Notes: a model not told the origin generated them from the letters alone. DNA of 64,000 nucleotides from Paracoccus sp. MA (GCF_020990385.1 NZ_CP087599.1:310001-374000); one strand, 5' to 3'. Positions 50,444-60,486 are shown, numbered from the stretch's first letter. Numbers and translations are program-made.

Positions 50444-52093
50444 TCAGGCCGCCGCCGGCCGCCGCCACATGGCGCGTCGGAACCGGCTGGCGACGAAGGC
50501 GGTGTCGGTCAGGCTGGCATTGCCCGCCGGGTTGGCCCCGGTCACGTGGAAATCGCTGAAGGCCGCCGACTGGTTGACATAGATGTTGCCGGTCAGGTTG
50601 ACCGACAGGTTGACGCCGGCCGCGGCAAAGGCCCGCGCGGCGCGGGCGATGCGCGCCTCGTCCCGGTCGTAGAGCGCGGCGGTGATCGCCCCCTGGCGGC
50701 GGGCCAGATCGGCGGCGCGGGCAATGGCGGTATCGGCATCCTTCACCGCGACGACGAAGGCGATGGGGCCGAAGCATTCCCGCTCGCAGGCCGGATCGCC
50801 GTCCCGCAGCGCCAGCAGCAGCGGCGTGGCGGTGCGCCCCTGCCCCAGCGGCGCCGAATCGCGCAGCACCCGGCCAAGCCCGCGCGCCTGCTGCACGCGC
50901 TCCAGCGTCGCGGGGTTGGCGATGGCGCCGCAGATGCCCGCGGCGCGGGCCGGATCGGCCAGCAACGCGTCGATGGCGGCGGCGAGCGTCAGCCCGACTT
51001 CATCGCAGCTCTTGTGGCCCTGGTCGGTGTCGATGCCGCCCTCGGGGACATAGATGTTCTGCGGCGCGGTGCACATCTGCCCGGAATAGAGCGCCAGCGA
51101 AAAGGCCAGGTTGGCGCACATGCCGGCGAAATCGTCGGTGGCGGCGATGGTGACGGTGTTCACGCCGGCCTCTTCGGTGAACAGCTGCGCCTGCGTCGCG
51201 TGGCCGCGCAGCCAGTCGCCGAAGGCGCCCGAGCCGGTATAGTCGATCAGCCGCACCGCCGGGTGGGTGGCCAGGTCCTGCGTGATTTCCGCGCCGCGCT
51301 CGTCCACGGCCAGCAGCACCGAATCGGCCGGCAGCCCGGCCTCGGCCAGCACCTCGCGCAGCACGCGGACGGTCAGCGCCAGCGGCAGGATGGCGGCGGG
51401 ATGCGGCTTGACGATCACCGGGTTGCCGGTGGCAAGGCTGGCGAAGATCCCGGAATAAGAGTTCCAGGTCGGGAAGGTGTTGCAGCCGATGGCCAGCGAC
51501 AGGCCGGCCGGCACGATGGTCCAGTGCTTTTCCAGCACGATCGGCGCCGCCTTGCCCTGCGGCTTTTCCCAGCGCGCCTGCGGGGCGAATCGGGTCATCT
51601 CGTCCCAGGCCATGGCCACGGCCTCGAGCCCGCGGTCCTGCGCATGCGGCCCGCCCGCCTGGAAGGCCATGGCGAAGGCCTGCCCCGTGGTGTGCATGGT
51701 GGCATGGCCCATCAGGAAGCTGATGCGGTTGAGCCGGACCAGCGATTCCAGGCAGACACCCACCCGCGCCTCGGCGCCGGCCGCCGCCAGTCCCGGCGCC
51801 GCCGCCTGCGCGGCCGCGATCAGCGTCGGGGCATCGGCGGCCGGATAGGTGATCCCCAAGGCGCCGCCAAAAGGAGAGACCTCGCCGCCCAGCTGCCGCT
51901 GATTCGGGTGGCCCGGCAGCTCGAAAGCGGCATTGCGCAGCGCCTCGAACCCGGCCTGACCGTCCTCGCGGGCGGTTTCGCCATAGAGCTTGCCGCTTGG
52001 AATCTCGGGAAACGGGGTCCAGAAGGCACGGCAATGCAGCGCCTCCAGCGCGGCGTCCAGCAGCGGCCGATGGCGGTCGAAAAATTCTGTCAC
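50444..52093 (-). CDS. paaN: Phenylacetate degradation aldehyde dehydrogenase PaaN
   Basis: This 549-residue aldehyde dehydrogenase-fold protein of the PaaN group has NTFPTWNSYSGIFASLATGNP, PVIVKPHPAAILPLAL, YTGSGAFGDWL, FTEEAGVNTVTI and the catalytic Cys in YSGQMCTAPQNIYVP. The GTG start at 52093 has GGGGGGAGC upstream; an ATG further upstream would include the operator region. PaaN members are thought to replace or supplement the aldehyde dehydrogenase half of PaaZ. A full PaaZ is also encoded at 56468-58528, so this strain has both. It is divergent from paaG across a TetR-type palindrome. Confidence 0.85.
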   Translation of the reverse strand: MTEFFDRHRPLLDAALEALHCRAFWTPFPEIPSGKLYGETAREDGQAGFEALRNAAFELPGHPNQRQLGGEVSPFGGALGITYPAADAPTLIAAAQAAAPGLAAAGAEARVGVCLESLVRLNRISFLMGHATMHTTGQAFAMAFQAGGPHAQDRGLEAVAMAWDEMTRFAPQARWEKPQGKAAPIVLEKHWTIVPAGLSLAIGCNTFPTWNSYSGIFASLATGNPVIVKPHPAAILPLALTVRVLREVLAEAGLPADSVLLAVDERGAEITQDLATHPAVRLIDYTGSGAFGDWLRGHATQAQLFTEEAGVNTVTIAATDDFAGMCANLAFSLALYSGQMCTAPQNIYVPEGGIDTDQGHKSCDEVGLTLAAAIDALLADPARAAGICGAIANPATLERVQQARGLGRVLRDSAPLGQGRTATPLLLALRDGDPACERECFGPIAFVVAVKDADTAIARAADLARRQGAITAALYDRDEARIARAARAFAAAGVNLSVNLTGNIYVNQSAAFSDFHVTGANPAGNASLTDTAFVASRFRRAMWRRPAAA

Positions 52094-52124
52094 GGCTCCC
52101 CCCACACTTGACCAGATTATCATT

Positions 52125-52136
52125 GACCGGCCGGTC
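52125..52136. promoter_or_regulatory. PaaR-type TetR operator between paaN and paaG
   Basis: GACCGGCCGGTC (52125-52136) is a perfect 12-base palindrome, with flanking bases extending it to ACCGACCGG on one side. This fits the ACCGAC/GTCGGT-type sites I recall for PaaR regulators. It sits between the divergent starts, 32 bases from the paaN GTG, and a TetR gene (paaR) ends the paaGIKR operon. Confidence 0.7.
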
Positions 52137-52196
52137 GGTTTATGCAACAAAAATTTTCAGGGAGCCCCCGAAAGCCGGGGCAAGGGAGTTTTACCG

Positions 52197-52985
52197 ATGA
52201 CGGAAACCGTCCTGGCGGCCTTGGCCGATGGCGTGCTGACACTGACGCTCAATCGCCCCGACAAGCTGAATTCCTTCAACGAAGAGATGCATCTGGCGCT
52301 GCGGGCCGGGATCCAGCGCGCCCATGACGATGCCGCGGTGCGCGCGGTCCTGCTGACCGGCGCCGGGCGCGGCTTTTGCGCCGGGCAGGATCTGGGCGAC
52401 CGCGACCCGCGCAAGGGCGGCCCCGCCCCCGATCTGGGCCAGACGCTCGAAACCTTCTACAACCCGACGCTGCGGCTGATCCGGGCGCTGGAAAAGCCGG
52501 TGGTCTGTGCGGTCAACGGCGTGGCGGCCGGGGCGGGGGCCAATATCGCCTTCGCCTGCGATATCGTGCTGGCGGCGAAATCGGCGAAGTTCATCCAGGC
52601 CTTCTCGAAGATCGGGCTGGTCCCCGATGCCGGCGGCACCTTCAGCCTGACCCGTATCCTGGGCGAGCTGCGCGCCAAGGCGCTGGCGCTGACGGCCGAA
52701 CCGCTGCCGGCGGAACAGGCCGCCGCCTGGGGCCTGATCTGGAAGGCGGTCCCGGACGAGGCGCTGATGGACGAGGCCGGCGCGCTGGCCGCGTCCCTTG
52801 CCGCGGGTCCGACGCTGGGCCTGGGCCTGACCAAGCGGCTGATCCAGGCGGCCGCCACCAACAGCCTTGACCAGCAGCTGGACATGGAGCGCGACTGCCA
52901 GCGGCAGGCCGGCCGCAGCGCCGATTACGCCGAGGGCGTCACCGCCTTCCTGGAAAAGCGCAAGCCGGAGTTCCGGGGACAATGA
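52197..52985 (+). CDS. paaG: Ring-1,2-epoxyphenylacetyl-CoA isomerase
   Basis: This 262-residue crotonase-family enzyme turns ring-epoxidised phenylacetyl-CoA into the oxepin-CoA. It has the family blocks GRGFCAGQDLGDRD, VCAVNGVAAGAGANIAFACD and KIGLVPDAGGTFSLTRILG; the Asp in VPDAGG takes the place of the hydratase Glu, as in PaaG. The start at 52197 follows the PaaR palindrome. It overlaps paaI by four bases. Confidence 0.9.
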   Translation: MTETVLAALADGVLTLTLNRPDKLNSFNEEMHLALRAGIQRAHDDAAVRAVLLTGAGRGFCAGQDLGDRDPRKGGPAPDLGQTLETFYNPTLRLIRALEKPVVCAVNGVAAGAGANIAFACDIVLAAKSAKFIQAFSKIGLVPDAGGTFSLTRILGELRAKALALTAEPLPAEQAAAWGLIWKAVPDEALMDEAGALAASLAAGPTLGLGLTKRLIQAAATNSLDQQLDMERDCQRQAGRSADYAEGVTAFLEKRKPEFRGQ

Positions 52986-53446
52986 AAGACGCAACCATGA
53001 AGCCCGTTTCCCAGATGACCCCGCAGGAGCTGGCCGAAGCCTCGGCCAAGGCGATGTGGAACGACGATTCCGCCAGCCAGCGGCTGGGCATGAGCCTGGA
53101 CCATATCGCCCCGGGCGAGGCGACGCTGTCGATGACCATCACCGAGGCGATGTCGAACGGCCACGGCAATTGCCACGGCGGCTATATCTTCACGCTGGCC
53201 GACAGCGCCTTCGCCTTCGCCTGCAACAGCTACAACCAGTTGGTGGTCGCGCAGCATTGCTCGATCACCTATCTGGTGCCCTGCCGCATCGGCGACCGGC
53301 TGACGGCGGAGGCGCGCGAGGTCTCGCGCCGGGGCCGCTCGGGCATCTACGACATCCGCATCACCAATCAGGACGGCGCGCATGTGGCCGAGTTCCGCGG
53401 CCATTCCCGCACCGTCAAGGGCACCCATCTGCCGGTCGAATCCTGA
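52982..53446 (+). CDS. paaI: Hydroxyphenylacetyl-CoA thioesterase
   Basis: This 154-residue hotdog-fold thioesterase has the PaaI core NGHGNCHGGYIFTLADSAFAF. PaaI releases CoA from dead-end hydroxyphenylacetyl-CoA products. Its ATG overlaps the paaG stop (ATGA). Residues QHCSITYLVPCRIGDRL are typical of the tetrameric group. Confidence 0.9.
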   Translation: MKDATMKPVSQMTPQELAEASAKAMWNDDSASQRLGMSLDHIAPGEATLSMTITEAMSNGHGNCHGGYIFTLADSAFAFACNSYNQLVVAQHCSITYLVPCRIGDRLTAEAREVSRRGRSGIYDIRITNQDGAHVAEFRGHSRTVKGTHLPVES

Positions 53447-53474
53447 CCGCAAAGCATTGCAAGGGGAGGAATCC

Positions 53475-54785
53475 ATGCATCCACTGGCGCCGGAAAAGAA
53501 GGAGCTGGACCCGATCGAGATCGCATCGCGCGACGAGATCGAGGCCCTGCAGTTCCACCGCATGAAGCGGTCGCTGAAGCACGCCTTCGAAAATTCGCCC
53601 TTCTACCGCAACCGCTTCATCGAGCATGACGTCCATCCCGAGGACCTCAAATCGCTCGCGGACATCGCGAAATTCCCCTTCACGGTAAAGCAGGACCTGC
53701 GCGACACCTATCCTTTCGGCATGTTCGCCGTTCCGCAGTCCAAGCTGGTGCGCATCCACGGCTCGTCCGGCACCACCGGCAAGCCGACCGTGGTGGGCTA
53801 TACCCAGGCCGATATCGACCATTGGGCGAACCTGATCGCGCGCTCGATCCGCGCCGCCGGCGGGCGGCCGGGCGACATCCTGCACAATGCCTATGGCTAC
53901 GGGCTGTTCACCGGCGGCCTCGGCGCGCATTACGGGGCCGAGCGGCTGGGCTGCACCGTGGTGCCGATCTCGGGCGGCATGACCGAGCGGCAGGTGACGC
54001 TGATCCACGACTTCAAGCCGCGCATCATCATGGTGACGCCCAGCTACATGCTGTCGATCCTGGACGAGTTCCGCCGCCAGGGCCTCGATCCGCGCGAATC
54101 CTCGCTGCAGATCGGCATCTTCGGCGCCGAGCCCTGGACCAACGCCATGCGCGAGGAAATCGAAGAGGCCTTCGGCATGCATGCCGTCGACATCTACGGC
54201 CTCTCCGAGGTCATGGGCCCCGGCGTCGCCATGGAATGCGTCGAGACCAAGGACGGGCTGCATATCTGGGAGGACCATTTCTACCCGGAAATCATCGACC
54301 CGGTGACCGGCGAGGTGCTGCCGGATGGCGAGCTGGGCGAGCTGGTCTTCACCACGCTGACCAAGGAAGGGCTGCCGATGGTGCGCTACCGCACCCGCGA
54401 CCTGACCCGGCTGCTGCCCGGCACCGCGCGTTCCATGCGCCGGATCGAGAAGATCACCGGCCGCAGCGACGACATGATCATCCTGCGCGGCGTCAACGTC
54501 TTCCCGACCCAGATCGAGGAGCAGATCCTGAAATGCCGGGGCCTCGCGCCGCATTTCCAGATCGAGTTGACCCGCTCGGGCCGCATGGATTCGATGATCG
54601 TGCATGTCGAATGCACCCCCGAGATGACCGACGAGGCCGCCCGCGCCCATTCCGCCAAGGAGCTGGCGCATCACATCAAGAGCGTGGTCGGCGTCTCGAC
54701 CCGGATCGAGGTCAGGGATCCGAATGCCCTTGCCCGTTCGGAAGGCAAGGCCAAGCGGGTGCTTGACAACCGGCCCAAGACATGA
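53475..54785 (+). CDS. paaK: Phenylacetate-CoA ligase
   Basis: This 436-residue acyl-CoA ligase of the short PaaK type has FENSPFYRNRF at the N-terminus, HGSSGTTGKPTVVGYT as the AMP-binding loop, YGLSEVMGPGVAMEC, and RSDDMIILRGVNVFPTQIE. It activates phenylacetate with CoA and ATP, the entry step of the pathway. GGGGAGGAATCC stands before the ATG at 53475. A strong terminator follows. Confidence 0.93.
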   Translation: MHPLAPEKKELDPIEIASRDEIEALQFHRMKRSLKHAFENSPFYRNRFIEHDVHPEDLKSLADIAKFPFTVKQDLRDTYPFGMFAVPQSKLVRIHGSSGTTGKPTVVGYTQADIDHWANLIARSIRAAGGRPGDILHNAYGYGLFTGGLGAHYGAERLGCTVVPISGGMTERQVTLIHDFKPRIIMVTPSYMLSILDEFRRQGLDPRESSLQIGIFGAEPWTNAMREEIEEAFGMHAVDIYGLSEVMGPGVAMECVETKDGLHIWEDHFYPEIIDPVTGEVLPDGELGELVFTTLTKEGLPMVRYRTRDLTRLLPGTARSMRRIEKITGRSDDMIILRGVNVFPTQIEEQILKCRGLAPHFQIELTRSGRMDSMIVHVECTPEMTDEAARAHSAKELAHHIKSVVGVSTRIEVRDPNALARSEGKAKRVLDNRPKT

Positions 54786-54837
54786 TGCCGCATCGCGGCA
54801 GCCGGCATGACATGCGGTCGCAGACCCGCTAAATCGA

Positions 54838-54865
54838 AAGGGGGCCGGCGCGCCCCCTTGTTTTT
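54838..54865 (+). terminator. Rho-independent terminator after paaK
   Basis: AAGGGGGC (54838-54845), six-base loop, GCCCCCTT (54852-54859), then GTTTTT. This separates paaGIK from paaR, which may still be reached by read-through or have its own promoter. Confidence 0.8.
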
Positions 54866-54910
54866 CTCGCCTCCCGACCGCGGGCGAACAAATGATCTTG
54901 TGAGGATGGC

Positions 54911-55510
54911 ATGGCTCGGACACGGGCAGCGGATTTCGAGGAAAAGCAGCGCGGCCTGTTGGACAAGGCGGCCGAGGTCTTTGCCGATCTGGGCATGGAA
55001 AAGGCGTCCATGGCGCAGATCGCCGCGCATAGCCAGGTCTCCAAGGCCCTGCTTTACCATTATTATCCCAGCAAGGATGCGCTGATCTTCGCCATCATCA
55101 TCACCCATCTGGAAGAGCTCGACGCCGCCATCGAGGATGCCGACGACCCCGGCCTGCCGCCGCAGCAGCGCCTGCGCCGGCTGGTGGGCACGCTGCTGGA
55201 CCGCTATCGCGGGGCGGACAACCAGCACAAGGTTCAGCTGAACGCCACCCCGGCCCTGGCCGACGACCAGAAGGCCGAGATCCTGGGCGTCGAGCGGCGC
55301 ATCGTGAAGCGCTTCGCCGCGGTCCTGCGCGAGATCAACCCGGCGCTGGACGATCCGCAGCGCCCGCTGCTGACCCCGGTCACCATGTCGCTGTTCGGGA
55401 TGATGAACTGGGTCTATATGTGGTTCCGCGACGGCGGCCGCATCACCCGCGAGGATTACGCCGACGTGGCGACGACGCTGATCCTGGAGGGGATCAAGGC
55501 GGTGCGGTAA
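54911..55510 (+). CDS. paaR: TetR-family regulator PaaR
   Basis: This 199-residue TetR regulator has the helix-turn-helix MAQIAAHSQVSKALLYHYYPS. Its ligand domain ends VATTLILEGIKAV. Placement after paaK, and the GACCGGCCGGTC palindrome upstream of paaG, agree with PaaR repressing the paa genes until phenylacetyl-CoA binds. GAGG lies six bases before the ATG. Confidence 0.88.
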   Translation: MARTRAADFEEKQRGLLDKAAEVFADLGMEKASMAQIAAHSQVSKALLYHYYPSKDALIFAIIITHLEELDAAIEDADDPGLPPQQRLRRLVGTLLDRYRGADNQHKVQLNATPALADDQKAEILGVERRIVKRFAAVLREINPALDDPQRPLLTPVTMSLFGMMNWVYMWFRDGGRITREDYADVATTLILEGIKAVR

Positions 55511-55599
55511 TGCCGCGACGCGACGGTTCTCGACGGAGTGCCCCGCGAAGCGCAGGCGGAAGTCCCGGTGACGGGCAGCTGACCGGAAGCGAAGCGATC

Positions 55600-56394
55600 A
55601 TGCAGACCGTGCCCAGGCAATTCGAGCAGATACCCGCCGCGCTGGCGACCTTGCGAAACATCCTCGGCGATGCGCTGCTTGCAGCCTATCTGCATGGATC
55701 GACGGCTTCGGGCCAGCACCGGCCGCAAAGCGACATCGATCTTCTGGCCGTCGTGGATCGCGCCCTGTCCGAAGGTCAGCGCAGCGACTTGCTGGCAGCC
55801 CTGCTGCGTCTTTCCGGCCGCCACCCCGCCGCGCCGGGCGGCCCGCGCTGCCTTGAGGTGATGATATTCCGCCGCGCCGACCTCGCCGAGCCTGCTTCTT
55901 GGGGCCGGGCGGAATTCGTCTATGGCGAGTGGTTGCGGGAGGCGTTCGAAAGCGGCAGCAAGGCGATGCCGGCGCGTGATCCCGAACATATCCTGCTTCT
56001 CGCACAGGCGCGCGAAGAGGCTATTCCCCTGTTCGGCCCGGGCGCGGACCAGCTTCTGCCCGCATTTCCCCCGGCCCGTCTCCGGCAGGCCATGCGCGAC
56101 ATGCTTCCGGCCCTGCTGGCCGGTTTGCACGGGGATGAGCGGAACGTCCTGCTGACGCTTGCCCGGATGTGGCATACGGCGAGCACCGGACAGTTCGCCT
56201 CCAAGCAGGCCGCCGCCCTTTGGGCAAAGCGGCGAATCCGGGGGTGGGAAGCTGCGACGCTGGACCATGCGCGGCAAGCCCATCTCGGCGAGATCGCCGA
56301 TGACTGGAGCAGCAGGTCCGACGCGGCGCAGCGATTGGCCGCGCATCTGGAAAGGCAGATCGCCGGCGAACTGGGAGTTTCCGAGGGGTCCTGA
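55600..56394 (+). CDS. AadA-like aminoglycoside nucleotidyltransferase
   Basis: This 264-residue protein has the nucleotidyltransferase motif YLHGSTASGQ with SDIDLLAVVD, and a C-terminal block ERNVLLTLARMWHTASTGQF followed by ASKQAAALWAKRRI. This is characteristic of ANT(3'')(9)/AadA enzymes that adenylylate streptomycin and spectinomycin. Length agrees with the family (about 260). The ATG at 55600 has GGAAGC upstream. No integron, IS or attC site was seen beside it; it sits inside the paa locus, 89 bases after paaR, so it looks like a resident chromosomal gene. Whether it confers resistance is unknown. Confidence 0.82.
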   Translation: MQTVPRQFEQIPAALATLRNILGDALLAAYLHGSTASGQHRPQSDIDLLAVVDRALSEGQRSDLLAALLRLSGRHPAAPGGPRCLEVMIFRRADLAEPASWGRAEFVYGEWLREAFESGSKAMPARDPEHILLLAQAREEAIPLFGPGADQLLPAFPPARLRQAMRDMLPALLAGLHGDERNVLLTLARMWHTASTGQFASKQAAALWAKRRIRGWEAATLDHARQAHLGEIADDWSSRSDAAQRLAAHLERQIAGELGVSEGS

Positions 56395-56428
56395 CCAGCC
56401 GCTGGCCGGTCCGGGCTTTCGCAGGTGC

Positions 56429-56461
56429 GGGCAGGGACGATCCCGAAGCACCGCCCTGCCC
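56429..56461. terminator. Hairpin between convergent aadA-like and paaZ genes
   Basis: GGGCAGGG (56429-56436) pairs with CCCTGCCC (56454-56461) around a 17-base loop in the 73-base convergent gap. It may serve both genes. Confidence 0.5.
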
Positions 56462-56467
56462 TTCCGC

Positions 56468-58528
56468 TTATTCCGCCGCCTGCGCCAGCGGCCACTCCTT
56501 GGCCACCATGGTCAGCACGTCGTATTGCGCCACGACCTCGCCCTTCTGGTTGGTGACCTGGCAATCCCAGCGCACTTCGCCATGGCCGGCATTCTCGCGC
56601 GGGTTGATCTCCTTGCAGGTCAGCCGCACCTGCAGCGTGTCGCCGAAATAGACCGGGGTCAGGAAACGCAGGTTGTCCACGCCGTAATTGGCCAGAACCG
56701 GACCCGGATTCGGCTCGACGAACAGGCCGGCCGCGAAACTGGCGATCAGGTAGCCATGCGCGACGCGGTCATCGAAGAACGGGTTCGCCTTGGCCGCCGC
56801 CTCGTCCATATGGGCATAGAAGGTGTCGCCGGTGAAATGCGCGAAATGCTCGACATCCTCGCGGGTGATGGTGCGCGTCGCCGTGACCAGCTGGTCGCCG
56901 ATGCGCAGCTCGGCCAGCGACTTGCGGAAGGGATGCACGCCCTGCTGCGCATCGGCGCCCTCGATCCAGCGGCCGGTGACGGCGGAGAGCAGCCGCGGCG
57001 CGCCCTGCACGGCGGTGCGCTGCATGTAATGCTTGACGCCGCGGATGCCGCCCATCTCCTCGCCGCCGCCCGCACGCCCCGGTCCGCCATGGACCAGCGG
57101 CGCCAGGGGCGAGCCGTGCCCGGTCGAGCTTTTCGCCGAGGCGCGGTTGCCGATCAGCACCCGGCCGTGCCAGGGGGCCGCGCCCAGCACCGCCTGCTCG
57201 GCGACCTTCGGATCGTCGGTAAAGACCGATGTGACCAGCGAACCCTTGCCCAGCCGCGCCAGCGCCACCGCCTCGTCCAGGTCGTCATAGGGCATGATCG
57301 TCGAGACGGGACCGAAAGCCTCGACCTCATGCACCGCCGCCGCCTCGAAGGGCTTCGCCGCATGCATCAGCACCGGATTGAGGAAGGCGCCCTTGGCAGG
57401 ATCGCCCGAGGTCACGCGCACCGCGTCCGGGTCGCCCGCCACGATCTCGGCCGCCGCCTGCAGGTCGCGGATGCGCTCGCGCACCTCCTCGCGCTGGTCG
57501 AGGCTGGCCAGCGGCCCCATGCGCACCCCCTCGTCGCCCGGCAGGCCAAGCGCGGTCTTGCCCAGCCGCTCGTCCAGCGCGGCGACCAGCGCATCGACCT
57601 GGGCGCGCGGCGCGATGACGCGGCGGATGGCGGTGCATTTCTGCCCGGCCTTGACCGTCATCTCGCGCGCGACCTCGCGCACGAACAGCTCGAATTCCGG
57701 CGTGCCCGCCACCGCGTCCGGACCCAGGATCGAGGCGTTCAGGCTGTCCGCCTCCATGGTGAAGCGCACGGAATTGGCGACGATCGCCGGATGGGTCTTG
57801 AGCTTGCGCCCGGTCCAGGCCGAGCCGGTGAAGGTCACGGCGTCCTGTTCGGTCACATGGTCCAGAAGATCCCCGACCGAGCCGCAGATCAGCTGCAGCG
57901 CGCCCTCCGGCAGGATGCCGGTCTCGACGATGCGGCGCACCATCAGCTCGGTCAGATAGGCGGTCTGGCTGGCGGGTTTCACCAGGCAGGGCACCCCGGC
58001 CAGCAGCGTCGGCGCGATCTTTTCCAGCATCCCCCAGATCGGGAAGTTGAAGGCGTTGATATGCACCGCGACGCCATGCAGCGGCGTCAGGATATGCTGG
58101 GCGACGAAGCTGCCGTCCTTGGACAGGACCTCGACATCGCCATCGGTCAGCACGCGGGTATTCGGCAATTCGCGCCGGCCCTTCGAGGCATAGGTCAGCA
58201 TGGTGCCGATGCCGCCCTCGATATCCACCCAGCCGTCGGTGCGGGTGGCGCCGGTATGCAGGCTTTCGGCGTAGAACTCCTCTTTCTGCGCCATCAGCGC
58301 CAGGCCCAGGGCCTTGAGCATGCCGGCGCGCTCGTGGAAGGACATGGCGCGCAGCTTCGGCCCCGCCACCTCGCGGCCATGGGCCAGCGCGGCGGCGAAG
58401 TCGATGCCGCTTGAATCGATCACGGCGACCGGCTCGCCGGTGGCGGCGTCCAGCAGGGTCTGGCCCTGCTGGCTGCCGGGGGTCCAGCCCCCGCAGACAT
58501 AGCTTTCAAGACAGCGCGGAGTGGTCAT
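56468..58528 (-). CDS. paaZ: Bifunctional oxepin-CoA hydrolase / aldehyde dehydrogenase
   Basis: This 686-residue fusion has an aldehyde dehydrogenase domain in residues 1-520 (INAFNFPIWGMLEKIAPTLL, VTFTGSAWTGRKL, KAGQKCTAIRRV with the catalytic Cys) and a hotdog-type hydratase domain in the C-terminal 150 (FTGDTFYAHMDEAAAKANPFF, RVAHGYLIASFAAGLF). It opens oxepin-CoA and oxidises the semialdehyde in phenylacetate breakdown. It is the last gene of the paaA operon in this direction. PaaN upstream duplicates one half of its activity. Confidence 0.93.
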   Translation of the reverse strand: MTTPRCLESYVCGGWTPGSQQGQTLLDAATGEPVAVIDSSGIDFAAALAHGREVAGPKLRAMSFHERAGMLKALGLALMAQKEEFYAESLHTGATRTDGWVDIEGGIGTMLTYASKGRRELPNTRVLTDGDVEVLSKDGSFVAQHILTPLHGVAVHINAFNFPIWGMLEKIAPTLLAGVPCLVKPASQTAYLTELMVRRIVETGILPEGALQLICGSVGDLLDHVTEQDAVTFTGSAWTGRKLKTHPAIVANSVRFTMEADSLNASILGPDAVAGTPEFELFVREVAREMTVKAGQKCTAIRRVIAPRAQVDALVAALDERLGKTALGLPGDEGVRMGPLASLDQREEVRERIRDLQAAAEIVAGDPDAVRVTSGDPAKGAFLNPVLMHAAKPFEAAAVHEVEAFGPVSTIMPYDDLDEAVALARLGKGSLVTSVFTDDPKVAEQAVLGAAPWHGRVLIGNRASAKSSTGHGSPLAPLVHGGPGRAGGGEEMGGIRGVKHYMQRTAVQGAPRLLSAVTGRWIEGADAQQGVHPFRKSLAELRIGDQLVTATRTITREDVEHFAHFTGDTFYAHMDEAAAKANPFFDDRVAHGYLIASFAAGLFVEPNPGPVLANYGVDNLRFLTPVYFGDTLQVRLTCKEINPRENAGHGEVRWDCQVTNQKGEVVAQYDVLTMVAKEWPLAQAAE

Positions 58529-58603
58529 TGGCGTTTCCTTGGTCAGTCTTGGTTTTGGTCAGGCGGCCGGCCGCGCCCCAGGGGAACGCGGCCGGAACGC
58601 CGA

Positions 58604-59356
<753 letters not shown>

Positions 59357-59378
59357 GGGTTCCCCTCCTGCGCCCGGA

Positions 59379-60455
59379 TCATTCGTCATAGGTGACGACC
59401 ACGCGGTCGCTGACCGGATAGGCCTGGCAGCTCAGCACATAGCCGGCGCGGACCTCGTAATCCTCCAGCGCGTGGTTCACCGCCATCTCGACCTCGCCTT
59501 CCAGCACCTTGCAGCGGCAGGTCGAGCAGACGCCCGCCTTGCAGGAATAGGGCGCGTCCATGCTGTTGGCCAAGGCCGCCTCCAGGATCGTCTCGCCCTG
59601 ACGCGGCATCTGGAAATTGCGCGTGGCGCCGTCCAGCGTCACCGTGGCGGCAACGCCCTCGCCCGCCTTGACCGCCTCGCGCGAGACGGCGCGGGCCTTG
59701 GCCCGGCCCGGCTGGCTGGAGGCGAAGAGCTCGAACTTGATCTGATCGTCGCGCAGCCCGTGGTCGCGCAAGGATGCCGCCACGGTCAGCATCATCGGCT
59801 CGGGCCCGCAGATGAAGGCGGTGTCCACGGCCTCGGCATCCAGCCAGTGCTGGAACAGCGCCGTCATCTTGCCCGCGTCGATGCGGCCGGTGAACAGGTC
59901 GATCTCCTGCCCCTCCTGCTCCAGCACATGGATGACCGAGAAGCGGCCCAGATGCTGGTTCTTCAGATCCTCCAGCTCCTCGCGGAACATGATCGTGTTG
60001 ATCTGGCGGTTGGCATAGACCAGCGTGAACTGCGCCCGCGGCTCGCGCGCCAGCACGGTCTTGATGATCGACAGCACCGGCGTGATGCCCGAACCGGCGG
60101 CGAAGCCCAGATACTGCTTTTCCGCCCCGGGATCGAGCGGGGTGAAGAACTTGCCCATCGGCGGCATCGCCTCGATCTCGTCGCCGGGCGCCAGATTCTC
60201 GTTCGCCCAGGTGCTGAAGGCGCCGCCATCGACGCGCTTGATGCCGACGCGTAGCGCGCCCTCGTCCTTGCCGGCGCAGATCGAATAGCTGCGGCGCAGC
60301 TCCTCGCCGTCGAAGTCGCGGCGAAAGGTCAGGTATTGCCCCTGGGTGAAATCGAACAGCGCGCGATCCTCGTCGCGGGGGGCAAGGGTGACGACCACCG
60401 CGTCGCGCGTCTCGCGCTTCACGTCGATGACCTTCAGCGGGTGGAAGCGTGCCAT
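59379..60455 (-). CDS. paaE: Phenylacetyl-CoA 1,2-epoxidase reductase
   Basis: This 358-residue reductase has FAD and NAD domains first (RSYSICAG, FAAGSGITPVLSIIK, FICGPEPMML) and a plant-type 2Fe-2S domain last (CKAGVCSTCRCKVLEG and SCQAYP). It passes electrons from NADPH to the PaaABC oxygenase. It lies 31 bases after paaD. Confidence 0.94.
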   Translation of the reverse strand: MARFHPLKVIDVKRETRDAVVVTLAPRDEDRALFDFTQGQYLTFRRDFDGEELRRSYSICAGKDEGALRVGIKRVDGGAFSTWANENLAPGDEIEAMPPMGKFFTPLDPGAEKQYLGFAAGSGITPVLSIIKTVLAREPRAQFTLVYANRQINTIMFREELEDLKNQHLGRFSVIHVLEQEGQEIDLFTGRIDAGKMTALFQHWLDAEAVDTAFICGPEPMMLTVAASLRDHGLRDDQIKFELFASSQPGRAKARAVSREAVKAGEGVAATVTLDGATRNFQMPRQGETILEAALANSMDAPYSCKAGVCSTCRCKVLEGEVEMAVNHALEDYEVRAGYVLSCQAYPVSDRVVVTYDE

Positions 60456-60486
60456 GTGGGTATCCTTCCTGAAGCGGGGCGCATTC

